A DNA stretch of 64,000 nt from NCBI GenBank assembly GCA_963799085.1, contig CAWCWA010000017.1, positions 1-64,000 of the forward strand. Direction: 5' to 3'. Shown here in pieces: positions 43,898 to 53,109 of the stretch. How positions within the stretch are numbered: the first letter of the stretch is position 1; each line of letters starts with the position of its first letter. This stretch comes from AP-15 sp963799085 (GTDB lineage: Bacteria; Pseudomonadota; Alphaproteobacteria; ATCC43930; CGMCC-115725). The position numbers were made by a program, and so were the translations under genes. The notes beneath the pieces were generated by a model. That model worked only from the letters and a program-made list of their open reading frames with translations, searched no databases and had not been told where the DNA came from.

Positions 43898-45029
43898 GTC
43901 CCACCCCTGAGGAAATATTCTTCTAGCGTGCCGACATTCTTCGGCTTCGTGTCGAGATATTCGCCGAGCTGCACGTCGTCGATGCGGTTCTGGTGGTATT
44001 GGCTAAAGGCGAGGGCCACATATTCGCGGCCGAGATACGCGAGCTTGCTCCAATAGGGATTGCCGCCGCTGCTGCCCTGCTTCTGCTCCGCCCATCGCCG
44101 TGCCGCGCTCGTGTAATCGCTCTGCGTTATCAGCCCGCGATCGAGGAACTTGCGGAAGATGAACTCGCGGCTGACATGGAACCGCGCCGCCAGCATTTCG
44201 GCAGTGCTTTCGGATGCGGGTTGCCCGGCAAAGGCCGTCTCGAACGCCTTTTCCGGCATCAAAAATTGCGCGGCAAAGCGGTTACAGAGCACCTCGATCT
44301 GCTTCGGCCGATCGGGAAGGTGCTCGACGTATTCATCCTCAAGCGGGTCGATGCCGCTCGTGTGAAAGAGAAGGTGCGCAAGCTCGTGGAACAGCGTGAA
44401 TATCTGCCGGGTCTTCGCCGCGCTGTTGTTGACGTAGATGATCGGGAAAACCTCATCATAGAGGCTGAAGCCCGAAAAGCTTTCCTCGCGGAAGGCATCC
44501 TTGAACACGAAGATGCCGACGGAATGAATAAGCTGCCGCCATTCCCTGAGTGCTTGTTCGTCGTCGTGCCAGCCGGCTTGCTGTTCGAGTGACACGCCAA
44601 GATAGCTGCGCACGCGTGCGGCCATGGTGTCGACCGACATGCGGGGGCTGAACTCGACTTCGCGGGTATTAGGCGTGCGGCCGGATTGCGGCCTTGGCAA
44701 AGCTCGATGAGGCCGAGTTGAAACGCCTTGGCCTTCCTAAGTAACTGTTGTATCCGGCGCGGAAGCTGCTCGAACTCGGTTTCGGGCAGGGTGCGGAAAG
44801 TCTCTTGAATTGGTGGCACGCTGGGTGGCTGCGGGAAAAAGAACACCGCAACCGGGATACGGAACTCTTCGGCCATAGATTCGAGCTGCGGATAGCTCGG
44901 CAACGCATCGCCGGCTTCCCATGTCGCGATCTGGGCGAATTTCTTGGTCGCTTCGGCGAGCGTCATGCCGGCGCGTTTTCGCGCCCAGGCAATCAAGTCC
45001 TTATTGACCGGGATTCCCTCTCTCGGCAT
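43894..45029 (-). CDS. Xre-type HTH plus ImmA/IrrE metallopeptidase, probable antitoxin (one frameshift)
   Basis: N-terminal HTH: DLIAWARKRAGMTLAEATKK, FAQIATWEAGDALPSYPQLE. C-terminal ImmA/IrrE domain with zinc motif TLFHELAHLLFHTSG and RFAAQFLMPEKAFETAF. The halves are joined by repairing one base near 44700 (LIELCQGRNP to TPNTREVEFSPRMSVD). About 378 residues. Start ATG 45029. Its stop overlaps the DUF4411 start (ATGA), the usual arrangement of this Xre-COG2856/PIN pair, where the metallopeptidase protein acts as antitoxin or regulator. Confidence 0.8.
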
Positions 45030-45513
45030 GTGTCATCTCCCCTGGTTCGAAAATGGCACAAAATCGACCGGAAGCCGATGGCCGGGTCTAACGGCACGAG
45101 GTTGGCCCAAAGCACACTGCCGACTGCCAACCACAAACCAAACAAGTGCGGCCAAAATTTGACGTCCGATCGTGATTTTTGCGGCTGGCCAATTGCGGGG
45201 CCGGGCAGCGGGCGTCATCGCCTGGAAGGCTGCGAGAGGTGGATCACCAGGTCAAGGGAGGTTGCAGCAACGATCCTTGCACGCCGCATGTACGCTCCGC
45301 GGCGCTTCCCTGCGGCGGCCCGGAGAGGATCGGGAGATCCGGGTTTGGCCTGTTCCTCGCGAGGTCGGGGTGAATTGACAGGGGCGGCGGATCATCATGC
45401 TTCGGTGCTTTTCTGCTGGGGAGCCGGGGTCGGCGGCGCCGGCAACGCCAACGGCGCTGCGGCACGACGGGACTGGAAAAAGACGAAACCGACAACGATT
45501 TCCCTGGCCGACA
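45030..45513. other. Gene-free stretch with one flanking direct repeat
   Basis: Between the ImmA gene start and the DUF4157 gene end. It holds the first copy of the 85-bp direct repeat (45367-45450) and presumably the ImmA promoter. No protein gene recognised. Confidence 0.5.
45367..45450 (+). repeat. Direct repeat flanking the DUF4157 gene, copy 1
   Basis: GGGGTGAATTGACAGGGGCG...GGATCATCATGCTTCGGTGC...GGGGTCGGCGGCGCCGG. About 85% identical by eye to 47506-47590, in the same orientation. Here the embedded promoter-like boxes are degraded (15-base spacer, CATGCT). Confidence 0.75.
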
Positions 45514-47400
45514 TTACGGCGTCGCTTTGCCGGCGAGTGCAGCATCCGCGTCGACCCGGGTGAAGCCCTTCCTTGCCTTCTTCCCCAGCGCTTTAAGGGC
45601 GTCGCGAACGAATTTCGGCGCGTTGGCGTCGAGCAGCCGCCAGAACGGCGCTGAGAGCCTCGCATCTGCGAGAAAGGCCCAATCCAGCGGTTCGAGCGCC
45701 ACCAGCAACGCCGCCAATTGGCTCGCCGCGATCTCCGCCCGCGTCATCGATCCGTTAAGCTTCCGCAACTCGAGTTCGAGGTCGAGCAGCCGGACGGAAT
45801 TGATCAGGTTGACACTTTCCGGAAAAGCGAATGCGTCTACGTTCTTATGAAATTGCTCATTATAGATGTAACAGCAATCGTACTGCTGCTCCTTGTAATA
45901 AGTCATGATGTGCCAGAAGATCTGCTCCTGCCGCGGATTTTTCATGCCGGTTTTGTGGTTCTCGTACGGCTTCCCGGCGGTCTTCGCGGCCGGGTCGGGT
46001 GCGGGACAGATCGTGCAGGGGTGCGCGGCGGCGACCTCCCGCGAATTGTCCGCCTTGCCCTTGGCTTCAGGCAGACTGTCGATCGACTCCGGCGCCAGAT
46101 CCCTGCTGCGCGGCGGCGGCGGTTGAATCCAGAAGGCGCGAAACTCTGACTTGTAGGCGTCGAGAAGCTCGCTCCAGCTGGTCGCGGTCGGCAGCCTCGG
46201 CGACAAATCCGCGACATGTTGCGCCTCGTGAACAAACGTATTCCTGAACTGGTCCTCGGTCGCCTCCAGGCCGCGGTCAAACAGCAGAATGTGGCCCGGG
46301 GAAAAGGGCGGTGGCGGGCTCGCCGATGCCGGAGGCGGGGCCGGGGTCTGCTGAGGCGCGGGCTCGCTCTCGCCGGGCAGCCGCTCGACCTTCGGCGGCA
46401 GCGACTGGATGGTGAGAGGAGCGCTGGCGGCGGTCGGCAGCACCATGCCAAAGGAGCTCCCGGCATCGACCAGCAATCCGGCGCCCCGAGCCTTGGGGTC
46501 GGCCGGATAATCGCCGCCGATCTGCGGGTATTGGACGCGCGTATCGAAATGCAGATCGGCGTCGTAATGCGTCGGGCTGAGGATCGTCAGGGTCAGCCTG
46601 CCGGCGTCGAGCAGGGCGGCCGAGTTATGGACGAGGTTGTCGGGATCGAGGAAGCCGCGTTTGGGGTCGGGCTGGAGTCGCCGCGCGTTGTCGAGAAACC
46701 CGGCAATGCGCCGCTGCTGGTCCTGGTGCCAGGCGATCCGCTGGACCCGGGGGTCATGTCTGCGAGCGTCCTCCTCTTGCTTCTCCTCCTCCGCCTCCGA
46801 CAGCGGTCCCAGCGGCCGTCCGCATCACCGCCATCGGAGCGCGCGTGGTCAGCGGCAGCCGGTTGCCGGGGCCGGGAAAAGCGGGCGCCGCGCGCTGCTG
46901 CACGACATGGGTCAGTTCGTGCGCGATCAGTTCCCGGCCGGCTTCGGTCGTCAGGCAGATAGCGATCGGCGTCGAAAGCGATGTGGCCTCCAACGGTATA
47001 GGCAACGGCACCGAGCGCGCGGGCCGACGCGGCGCCGACGCCATCGTCATGGATGCGGACCGCGGAAAAGTCGTGGCCGAAGCGCGGCGCAAAATAGGCC
47101 TGCAGCGCGGGGTCGAGCGGCCGTCCGGGTCCAGCGGGCAGATCGGCCGCCGGCGCCGACATGACCGCGACCGCGCTGGCGGCACGTGCCGGGTTCGTCA
47201 GGCCCTGGCGTTGCGACGCGGACGGCTTCAAGCGCGCTTGCGCCGGTCACGATCGCGGCGACGCGGTCCGCCTCGCGCTCCAGCGCCTCCGTCGCCCGCC
47301 AGAGGCCGAATTTCGTCGCGGCGACCCGATTGCCCGGCGACTTGCCACCCGCGCCGGTGGCGGCCTTCGTCCGCGCTTCCTGATGCGACAAAGCGAACAT
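45514..47400 (-). CDS. DUF4157-domain protein with a second HExxH domain (three frameshifts)
   Basis: N-terminus MFALSHQEARTKAATGAGGK and EREADRVAAIVTGAS; DUF4157 core PLDPALQAYFAPRFGHDFSA, VRIHDDGVGAASARALGAVA, YTVGGHIAFDADRY and zinc motif ELIAHELTHVVQQR (HELTH at 46921-46907). The C-terminal part has a Pro-rich linker and a second zinc-like motif NTFVHEAQHVADLSPRLP (HEAQH at 46230-46216), then helices. The frame changes three times (near 47150, 46930 and 46780). About 625 residues if repaired. DUF4157 occurs on secreted or contractile-injection effectors, but no such apparatus is here. Direct repeats flank it. Confidence 0.65.
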
Positions 47401-47505
47401 TAAAGCAGCCCGCCTGCTGCTGACTGGCCGAGCGTAGCCCAACATGCCACCGCACGCCACGCCCCGACCTGAATTGCCGGTCCAACTGCTCCTCCCCGCC
47501 GCTCG

Positions 47506-47590
47506 GGGGTGAATTGACAGGGGCGGGCGGGATCATCATACTTTGGCGCTTTCCTGCTTGGGATCCGGGGTCGGGGGCGCCGGCCGCGCC
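47506..47590 (+). repeat. Direct repeat flanking the DUF4157 gene, copy 2
   Basis: GGGGTGAATTGACAGGGGCG...GGATCATCATACTTTGGCGC...GGGGTCGGGGGCGCCGG. Same orientation as 45367-45450. This copy keeps an intact promoter pair reading towards argD. Confidence 0.75.
47514..47542 (+). promoter_or_regulatory. Sigma-70-type promoter for argD operon
   Basis: TTGACA (47514-47519), 17-base spacer, CATACT (47537-47542). Perfect -35 and optimal spacing; start of transcription expected near 47549, leaving a leader of about 187 bases before argD. Confidence 0.6.
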
Positions 47591-47735
47591 AGGGCGAGGA
47601 GAGTGCCGATGACGGGCGGTCCCGGTTGCGCCGATTGGCGTTGGAAATGGCGGCAAAGTGCTGCCGCGGTCGAGCGACGACGACGATAGTCGCCGCGTTT
47701 CCAGCCGTTCCAACCCAAAGCGCAGGAGAATTTCT

Positions 47736-48909
47736 GTGATACCAGCCGTTATGCCGACCTACGGTCGGTGGGATGTCGCCGTCGACCGGGGCGAGGGTTG
47801 CTATCTCTACGCCACCGACGGGCGCAAGTTTCTCGATTTCACGAGCGGCATCGCGGTGACCGGGCTCGGCCACTGCCATCCGCACGTCGTCGACGGCCGT
47901 CACCGAGCAGGCGAAGCGCCTCTGGCACACCTCGAATTTGTTCCGCATTCCGGGCCAGGAGAAGCTGGCGCAGCGGCTCGTCGACAATTGTTTCGCCGAC
48001 ACCGTGTTCTTCGGCAATTCGGGCGCGGAGGCGGTCGAACTCGCGATCAAGGTCGCGCGCAAATACCAGAGCGAGACCGGGCATCCGGAGCGGTTCCGCA
48101 TCATCGGCTGCGGCGGGTCGTTTCACGGCCGCACCTACGCCACCCTCGCGGCGGCCGGCAACGAAGCCTATCTGAAGGGTTTCGGCCCGGTCTTCGAAGG
48201 CTTCGACCATGTCGCCTTCGGCAATTTGAACGAGATGCGCGCGGCGGTCGGCAAGGAGACGGCGGCGATCCTGGTCGAGCCGGTGCAGGGCGAGGGCGGG
48301 GTGCGCACGCCGCCGCCGGGCTATCTGAAGGGGCTGCGCGAGATCGCCGACGAATTCGGCCTGCTCTTGGTCTATGACGAGGTGCAGTGCGGGATGGGCC
48401 GCACCGGCAAGCTCTTCGCCCATGAATGGGAGGGGGTTCCGCCCGACGTCATGGCGATCGCCAAGGCGCTCGGCAACGGCTTCCCGATCGGCGCGTGCCT
48501 GGCGACCGAGCGCGCCGCAATCGGCATGGTCCCCGGCAGCCATGGCTCGACCTTCGGCGGCAACCCGCTGGCGACGGCGGCCGGCAACGCCGTCCTCGAC
48601 ATGATGCTGGCGCCGGGCTTTTTCGGGAAGGTCGAGGCCACCGCGAAGCTGTTGCGCGGGCGGCTGCAGGGGCTGGTCGAGGCCTATCCGAGGCTTTTCG
48701 CGGAGTTGCGCGGCTCGGGCCTGCTGCTCGGCATCCGCTGCGTCGTCCCGGCCGGAGAGATCGTCACCAAATTGCGCGAGAACGGGCTTTTGACCTTGAC
48801 CGCCGGCGAGAACGTGTTGCGCATCCTTCCGCCGCTGATCGTCGGCGAAAGCGAGATCGACGAAGCGCTCGACCTGATGCAAAAGGTCGCGCGGGAGTGG
48901 CCGGCGTGA
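47736..48909 (+). CDS. argD: Acetylornithine transaminase (one frameshift)
   Basis: PLP enzyme of arginine biosynthesis. GTG start 47736 (IPAVMPTYGRWDVAVDRGEG) with AGGAG 8 bases upstream. FFGNSGAEAVELAIKVARKY, RIIGCGGSFHGRTYATLAAA, LLVYDEVQCGMGRTGKLFAH (PLP Asp), MAIAKALGNGFPIGACLATE (PLP Lys), STFGGNPLATAAGNAVLDMM. The frame breaks near 47900 where one extra G in GACGGCCGTC separates HCHPHVVD from AVTEQAKRLWHTSNLF. About 391 residues repaired. The stop overlaps the argF GTG. Confidence 0.93.
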
Positions 48910-49850
48910 GCGCCGCCAGAACGGTCGCGATCGACGGGCGGCACCGGCCGCCCGACCCGCCGCGCCACTTTCTCGACCTCGACCGCTTCGACACGGCGAC
49001 GCTGAAGGGCATCCTCGACATCGGGACCGCGTTCAAGAATGGCCGCCGCGATCGGCCGCTCGCCGGCAAGACGCTAGCGATGATCTTCGAAAAGCCGTCG
49101 ACCCGCACCCGCGTCTCGTTCGAGGTGGCGATGCGCCAGCTCGGCGGCGACACGATCTTTCTCAACACGACCGACAGCCAATTGGGCCGTGGCGAGACGA
49201 TCGCCGATACCGCGCGCGTCTTGTCGCGCTATGTCGACGCCATCATGATCCGCACCAACCAGCCGCAAAAGCTCGACGATCTGGCGCGGTACGCGACCGT
49301 CCCGGTGATCAACGGGCTGACCGACACCTCGCATCCCTGCCAGATCATGGCCGATGTCATGACCTTGCAGGAGCGCAAGGGTACGGCCGCCGGGCGGGTC
49401 GTGGCCTGGTGCGGCGACGGCAACAACGTCGCGGCAAGTTGGATCCATGCCGCCGTGCGCTTCGATTTCACGTTGCGGCTCGCCTGCCCCGAGGTGCTCA
49501 GTCCGTCACCGCAACTCCTCGACTGGGCGCGGCGCGAGGGCGGCCAGGTGCAGCTGACGACCGATCCCGATGAAGCCGTCGCCGGGGCGGACTGCGTTGT
49601 CGCCGACACCTGGATTTCGATGGGCGTGGAGGCCGAGATCAACCGCCACAACCTGCTCGCCCCTTACCGCGTCGACGAGCGGCTGATGGCGCAGGCTAAG
49701 CCCGACGCGATCTTCATGCATTGCCTGCCGGTCAAGCGCGGCGAGGAGGTGACCGCGGGCGTGGTCGACGGGCCGCAATCGGCCGTGTGGGACGAGGCCG
49801 AGAACCGATTGCATGCGCAAAAGGGCATTCTCGCCTGGTGCCTCGGGTGA
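48906..49850 (+). CDS. argF: Ornithine carbamoyltransferase
   Basis: Makes citrulline from ornithine and carbamoyl phosphate. Carbamoyl-phosphate site EKPSTRTRVSFEVAMRQLGG, then INGLTDTSHPCQIMADVMTL (HPCQ) and FMHCLPVKRGEEVTAGVVDG (HCLP). GTG start at 48906 overlaps the argD TGA by 4 bp. 314 residues, intact. Second gene of argD-argF-hslO, a common alphaproteobacterial order. Confidence 0.95.
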   Translation: MSAARTVAIDGRHRPPDPPRHFLDLDRFDTATLKGILDIGTAFKNGRRDRPLAGKTLAMIFEKPSTRTRVSFEVAMRQLGGDTIFLNTTDSQLGRGETIADTARVLSRYVDAIMIRTNQPQKLDDLARYATVPVINGLTDTSHPCQIMADVMTLQERKGTAAGRVVAWCGDGNNVAASWIHAAVRFDFTLRLACPEVLSPSPQLLDWARREGGQVQLTTDPDEAVAGADCVVADTWISMGVEAEINRHNLLAPYRVDERLMAQAKPDAIFMHCLPVKRGEEVTAGVVDGPQSAVWDEAENRLHAQKGILAWCLG

Positions 49851-49869
49851 TCCGTCGGAGCCCTGCAGC

Positions 49870-50802
49870 TTGAGCCCTTCGCCCGACACTGCGACCGACG
49901 ACCTCGTCCAGCCCTTTCGCATCGATCCCTTCGCGCTGCGTGGCCGGCTGGTCCGGCTCGGCCCGGCGATCGACCGCATCCTGTCGCAGCACGCCTATCC
50001 GGAGCCGGCGGCGCGGATGCTGGGCGAGGCCATCACGCTCGCGGTGTTGCTGGCGGGCGCTCTCAAATACGACGGCGTCTTCACCTTGCAGACCAAGGGT
50101 GACGGGCCGATCCGGCTGATCGTCGCCGATGTGACGACGGCGGGCGCGCTGCGCGGCTATGCGCAATACGACGAGGAGAAGCTGGCGGCGGCGGGGCCGG
50201 CGCTGTCGGTACCGGCTCTCCTAGGTTCGGGCTATATCGCCTTTACCGTCGACCAGGGCGAGCACACCGACCGTTACCAGGGGATCGTCGAATTGGCCGG
50301 GGTGAGCCTCGCCGATTGCGCGCAGCATTATTTCCGCCAGTCGGAACAAATCCAGGCCGGCATCAAGCTCGCCGTCGGCCGCGCCGGGCCCGATGGCGCC
50401 TGGCGGGCCGGCGGATTGATGCTGCAGCGGGTGCCGCCCGAGGGTGGCTACGGCGTCATCGCCGACGATGTCGAGGACGGCTGGCGCCGCTCGATGGTGC
50501 TGATGAGTTCGGCGACCGCGGAGGAGCTGGTCGATCCCGGGCTGACGCCGCACCGGCTGCTGTTCCGTCTCTTCCACGAGGACGGCGTCAGGGTCTTCGA
50601 CACCCATCCGCTGGCCGCGCGCTGCCGCTGCTCGCGCGAGCGCATCGAGGGAATCCTGCCACTCTTTTCGCCCGAGGAACTCGCCGAGATGCAGCAGGAG
50701 GGAGTCACGACCGTGACCTGCCAGTTCTGCAATCAGAGCTATCTCTTCGACGCGGACGATCTGGCCCGTCTGACGCCGGCGCGGCTGGTGACGCCGCGAT
50801 GA
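49870..50802 (+). CDS. hslO: Hsp33 redox-regulated chaperone
   Basis: Cytoplasmic holdase switched on by oxidation of its zinc site. Zinc Cys motifs LAARCRCSRERIEGILPLFS (C-x-C) and TVTCQFCNQSYLFDADDLAR (C-x-x-C) are intact, as is PEPAARMLGEAITLAVLLAG and LQTKGDGPIRLIVADVTTAG. TTG at 49870 with GGAG 9 bases upstream is my choice of start; a longer in-frame start at 49813 would overlap argF. About 310 residues. Its TGA overlaps the ATG of the nitroreductase gene. Confidence 0.93.
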   Translation: MSPSPDTATDDLVQPFRIDPFALRGRLVRLGPAIDRILSQHAYPEPAARMLGEAITLAVLLAGALKYDGVFTLQTKGDGPIRLIVADVTTAGALRGYAQYDEEKLAAAGPALSVPALLGSGYIAFTVDQGEHTDRYQGIVELAGVSLADCAQHYFRQSEQIQAGIKLAVGRAGPDGAWRAGGLMLQRVPPEGGYGVIADDVEDGWRRSMVLMSSATAEELVDPGLTPHRLLFRLFHEDGVRVFDTHPLAARCRCSRERIEGILPLFSPEELAEMQQEGVTTVTCQFCNQSYLFDADDLARLTPARLVTPR

Positions 50803-51638
50803 CGGCCTCCTACGCCGAGGAATGGCAGGCGCGCTTTGGCGAGACCGCGGCGCCGGCCGAAGACCTCCCGGACCTGCCCTGGCTGCGCCAGACCCTGCTG
50901 CGGCGCACCCATCGCCGCTATGCCGATCGCCCGGTTGCCGAGGGATTGCTGCGGCTGCTGCTGGGGGCCGCCTTCTCGGCCTCGTCCAAATCGGATTTTC
51001 AGCAGGCCTCGGTGATCCGTGTCCGCGACCGGGCTCGCCGCGACGGGCTCGCCGCGCTCGTTCCGGACATGCCGTGGATCGGCAATGCGCCGGTGTTTCT
51101 GGTGTTCTGCGGCGATGCGCGACGGCTCGAACGGCTGGGCGCGTTGCATGGCCACGCGGCGGGGAACGCCGGGCTCGAAGCCTTCTTCAACGCCGCGGTC
51201 GACGCGGCACTCGTGATGCAGACCTTTATCCTGGCGGCCGAGACGGCGGGGCTCGGCTGCTGCCCGATCAGCGTGTTGCGCAATCACGCCGTCGCCGTCG
51301 CCCGGATACTGGAACTACCCGACCGGGTTTTTCCGGTGGCCGGGCTCAGCCTCGGCTATCCCGCGCTCGAAGGCCATATCAGCATGCGCCTGCCATTGGC
51401 CGCGACCTGTCACGCCGATCGCTATGACGATTCGCGGCTTGCCCCCGAGATCGAGGATTACGACCGGCGCCGCGCAGCCCGCTTCCAGATCCCGCGCGCA
51501 CAGCAGCGCGCCCCGGAGGTCTTCGGCTACGCCGATTTCTACGGCTGGTCCGAGGACAAGGCGCGGCAGGCCGCCGCCCAGGCCGAAGGCCAGACCTTCC
51601 CCGCCTATCTACGCGACAGCGGCTTCACCTTCGACTGA
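50799..51638 (+). CDS. Nitroreductase-family flavoprotein
   Basis: FMN oxidoreductase fold: LRQTLLRRTHRRYADRPVAE, LLLGAAFSASSKSDFQQASV, AVDAALVMQTFILAAETAGL and GCCPISVLRNHAVAVARILE, VFPVAGLSLGYPALEG. 279 residues with an extended C-terminal tail (YDRRRAARFQIPRAQQ). ATGA overlap with hslO suggests translational coupling; electron acceptor unknown. Confidence 0.85.
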   Translation: MTASYAEEWQARFGETAAPAEDLPDLPWLRQTLLRRTHRRYADRPVAEGLLRLLLGAAFSASSKSDFQQASVIRVRDRARRDGLAALVPDMPWIGNAPVFLVFCGDARRLERLGALHGHAAGNAGLEAFFNAAVDAALVMQTFILAAETAGLGCCPISVLRNHAVAVARILELPDRVFPVAGLSLGYPALEGHISMRLPLAATCHADRYDDSRLAPEIEDYDRRRAARFQIPRAQQRAPEVFGYADFYGWSEDKARQAAAQAEGQTFPAYLRDSGFTFD

Positions 51639-51726
51639 AAGCCCGAGGGGGCGCGCGGCAGATTGCGCTTTGGCGCAGCTCGGCGGCCGCACTACATTTG
51701 CCCCACCGCTAGCGAAAAGAGCCGCA

Positions 51727-53097
51727 ATGATCGCCTCGTCGCCGTCCCACCGCAGGCTTTTGGGCGCCGCCATCGCGCTATCGACGAGCCTGGTTCTCTC
51801 CGGCTGCGACAGCGCCGGCGCGGGGACCAATTCTCGCGCGGCCGCGGCCGACCCCGCCGACCTCGCACTGATCCAGGACGTGGTCAACCAGGTCGAAAAG
51901 AACTACGTCGAACCGGTCCCGCACGAGCGCCTCGTCGACGACGCGTTGAAGGGCATGTTGAGCCGGCTCGACCCGCATTCCGACTATATGGACGAGGACC
52001 AGTATCAGCAGATGACCGCCGTCACCCGCGGCAAGTTCGGCGGCATCGGCATCGAACTGACCCTCGAAGCCCGCGTTCCCGAGGTCATCTCCCCGATCGA
52101 GGGCACGCCCGCGGCCAATGCCGGCATCGAGCCCGGCGACCGGATCGTCAGGATCGACGGCCAGCCGACCACCGGGATGGATGTCGAGGCGGTCGTCAAA
52201 CGGCTGCGCGGCGACCCCGGCAGCCGCGTGATATTGCAGATCGTGCGCAACGACCGGCCGCCCTTCGATGTCACGTTGACCCGTGCGGTGATCCGCGTCG
52301 TCTCGGTCAAGTCGGATCTCAAACCCGGCAAGATCGGCTACCTCCGGATCACCACCTTCAGCGAGAACACCGCCAACGAGATGGCCGAGGCCATCGCGAA
52401 ATTGAAGGCGCAGGCGCACGGCCAGTTGAACGGCGTGATCCTCGACCTGCGCAACAATCCAGGGGGTCTCCTCGACGCCGCGGTCGATGTCAGCGGCGAG
52501 TTCGTCAATGGCGGGATCGTGGTCACGACGCGTGGCCGCAACCGCGACGACGACCACGTCTACCGCGCCCCGGTGGCGGGCGATCTGTTGCGCGGCACCC
52601 CGCTTGTCGTGCTGATCAACGGCGCCTCGGCCTCAGCCGCCGAAATCGTCGCCGGCGCCCTGCAGGACCACCGCCGCGCCACCATCATGGGGAGCCGCAG
52701 CTTCGGCAAGGGTTCGGTGCAGACGATTATCCCGATCCAGGGCCACGGCGCGCTGCGGCTGACGACCGCACTCTACTACACGCCGTCGGGCCGCTCGATC
52801 CAGGGCAACGGCATCAATCCGGACATTGTGGTCGGGCTGCCGAAAAACCAGCAGGTCGCCAATGCTCTGGTGACCTACGAGAGCGACCTCTACGGCGCCT
52901 TCAAGAATGGCGGCGCGCTGAACCCGCGGAAGCCGCTAGCGCCCACCGCCGCCGGCGGCGGTCCCGCCGCGGCCGAGCCCTACGACCGGCCGATCAAGCC
53001 CATCAACATCGGCACCGCCAACGACGCGCAATTCGAAGCCGCACTCGATTATCTGCAGCGCGCGGTGCGGCGCGACGCCGGCGCGCGCCACGGCTGA
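51727..53097 (+). CDS. ctpA: S41-family C-terminal processing peptidase, lipoprotein
   Basis: Periplasmic tail-specific protease. N-terminal lipobox LSTSLVLSGCDSAG, then IQDVVNQVEKNYVEPVPHER, PDZ domain GKFGGIGIELTLEARVPEVI and GDRIVRIDGQPTTGMDVEAV, substrate-binding LRNNPGGLLDAAVDVSGEFV, catalytic Ser in INGASASAAEIVAGALQDHR and Lys in MGSRSFGKGSVQTIIPIQGH. ATG 51727. 456 residues, full length. Confidence 0.93.
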   Translation: MIASSPSHRRLLGAAIALSTSLVLSGCDSAGAGTNSRAAAADPADLALIQDVVNQVEKNYVEPVPHERLVDDALKGMLSRLDPHSDYMDEDQYQQMTAVTRGKFGGIGIELTLEARVPEVISPIEGTPAANAGIEPGDRIVRIDGQPTTGMDVEAVVKRLRGDPGSRVILQIVRNDRPPFDVTLTRAVIRVVSVKSDLKPGKIGYLRITTFSENTANEMAEAIAKLKAQAHGQLNGVILDLRNNPGGLLDAAVDVSGEFVNGGIVVTTRGRNRDDDHVYRAPVAGDLLRGTPLVVLINGASASAAEIVAGALQDHRRATIMGSRSFGKGSVQTIIPIQGHGALRLTTALYYTPSGRSIQGNGINPDIVVGLPKNQQVANALVTYESDLYGAFKNGGALNPRKPLAPTAAGGGPAAAEPYDRPIKPINIGTANDAQFEAALDYLQRAVRRDAGARHG

Positions 53098-53109
53098 GGC
53101 GGCGGCGGT

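Larger units (their letters stand above)
47401..47735. other. Leader region between the DUF4157 gene and argD
   Basis: Holds direct repeat copy 2 and a good promoter (47514-47542), then about 190 bases of leader before the argD GTG. No protein gene recognised. Confidence 0.55.

Noticed and set aside
45514..47400. A full contractile-injection (eCIS) locus around the DUF4157 gene
   Set aside because: No sheath, tube, baseplate, spike or AAA+ ATPase genes occur in the window; DUF4157 alone is not sufficient.
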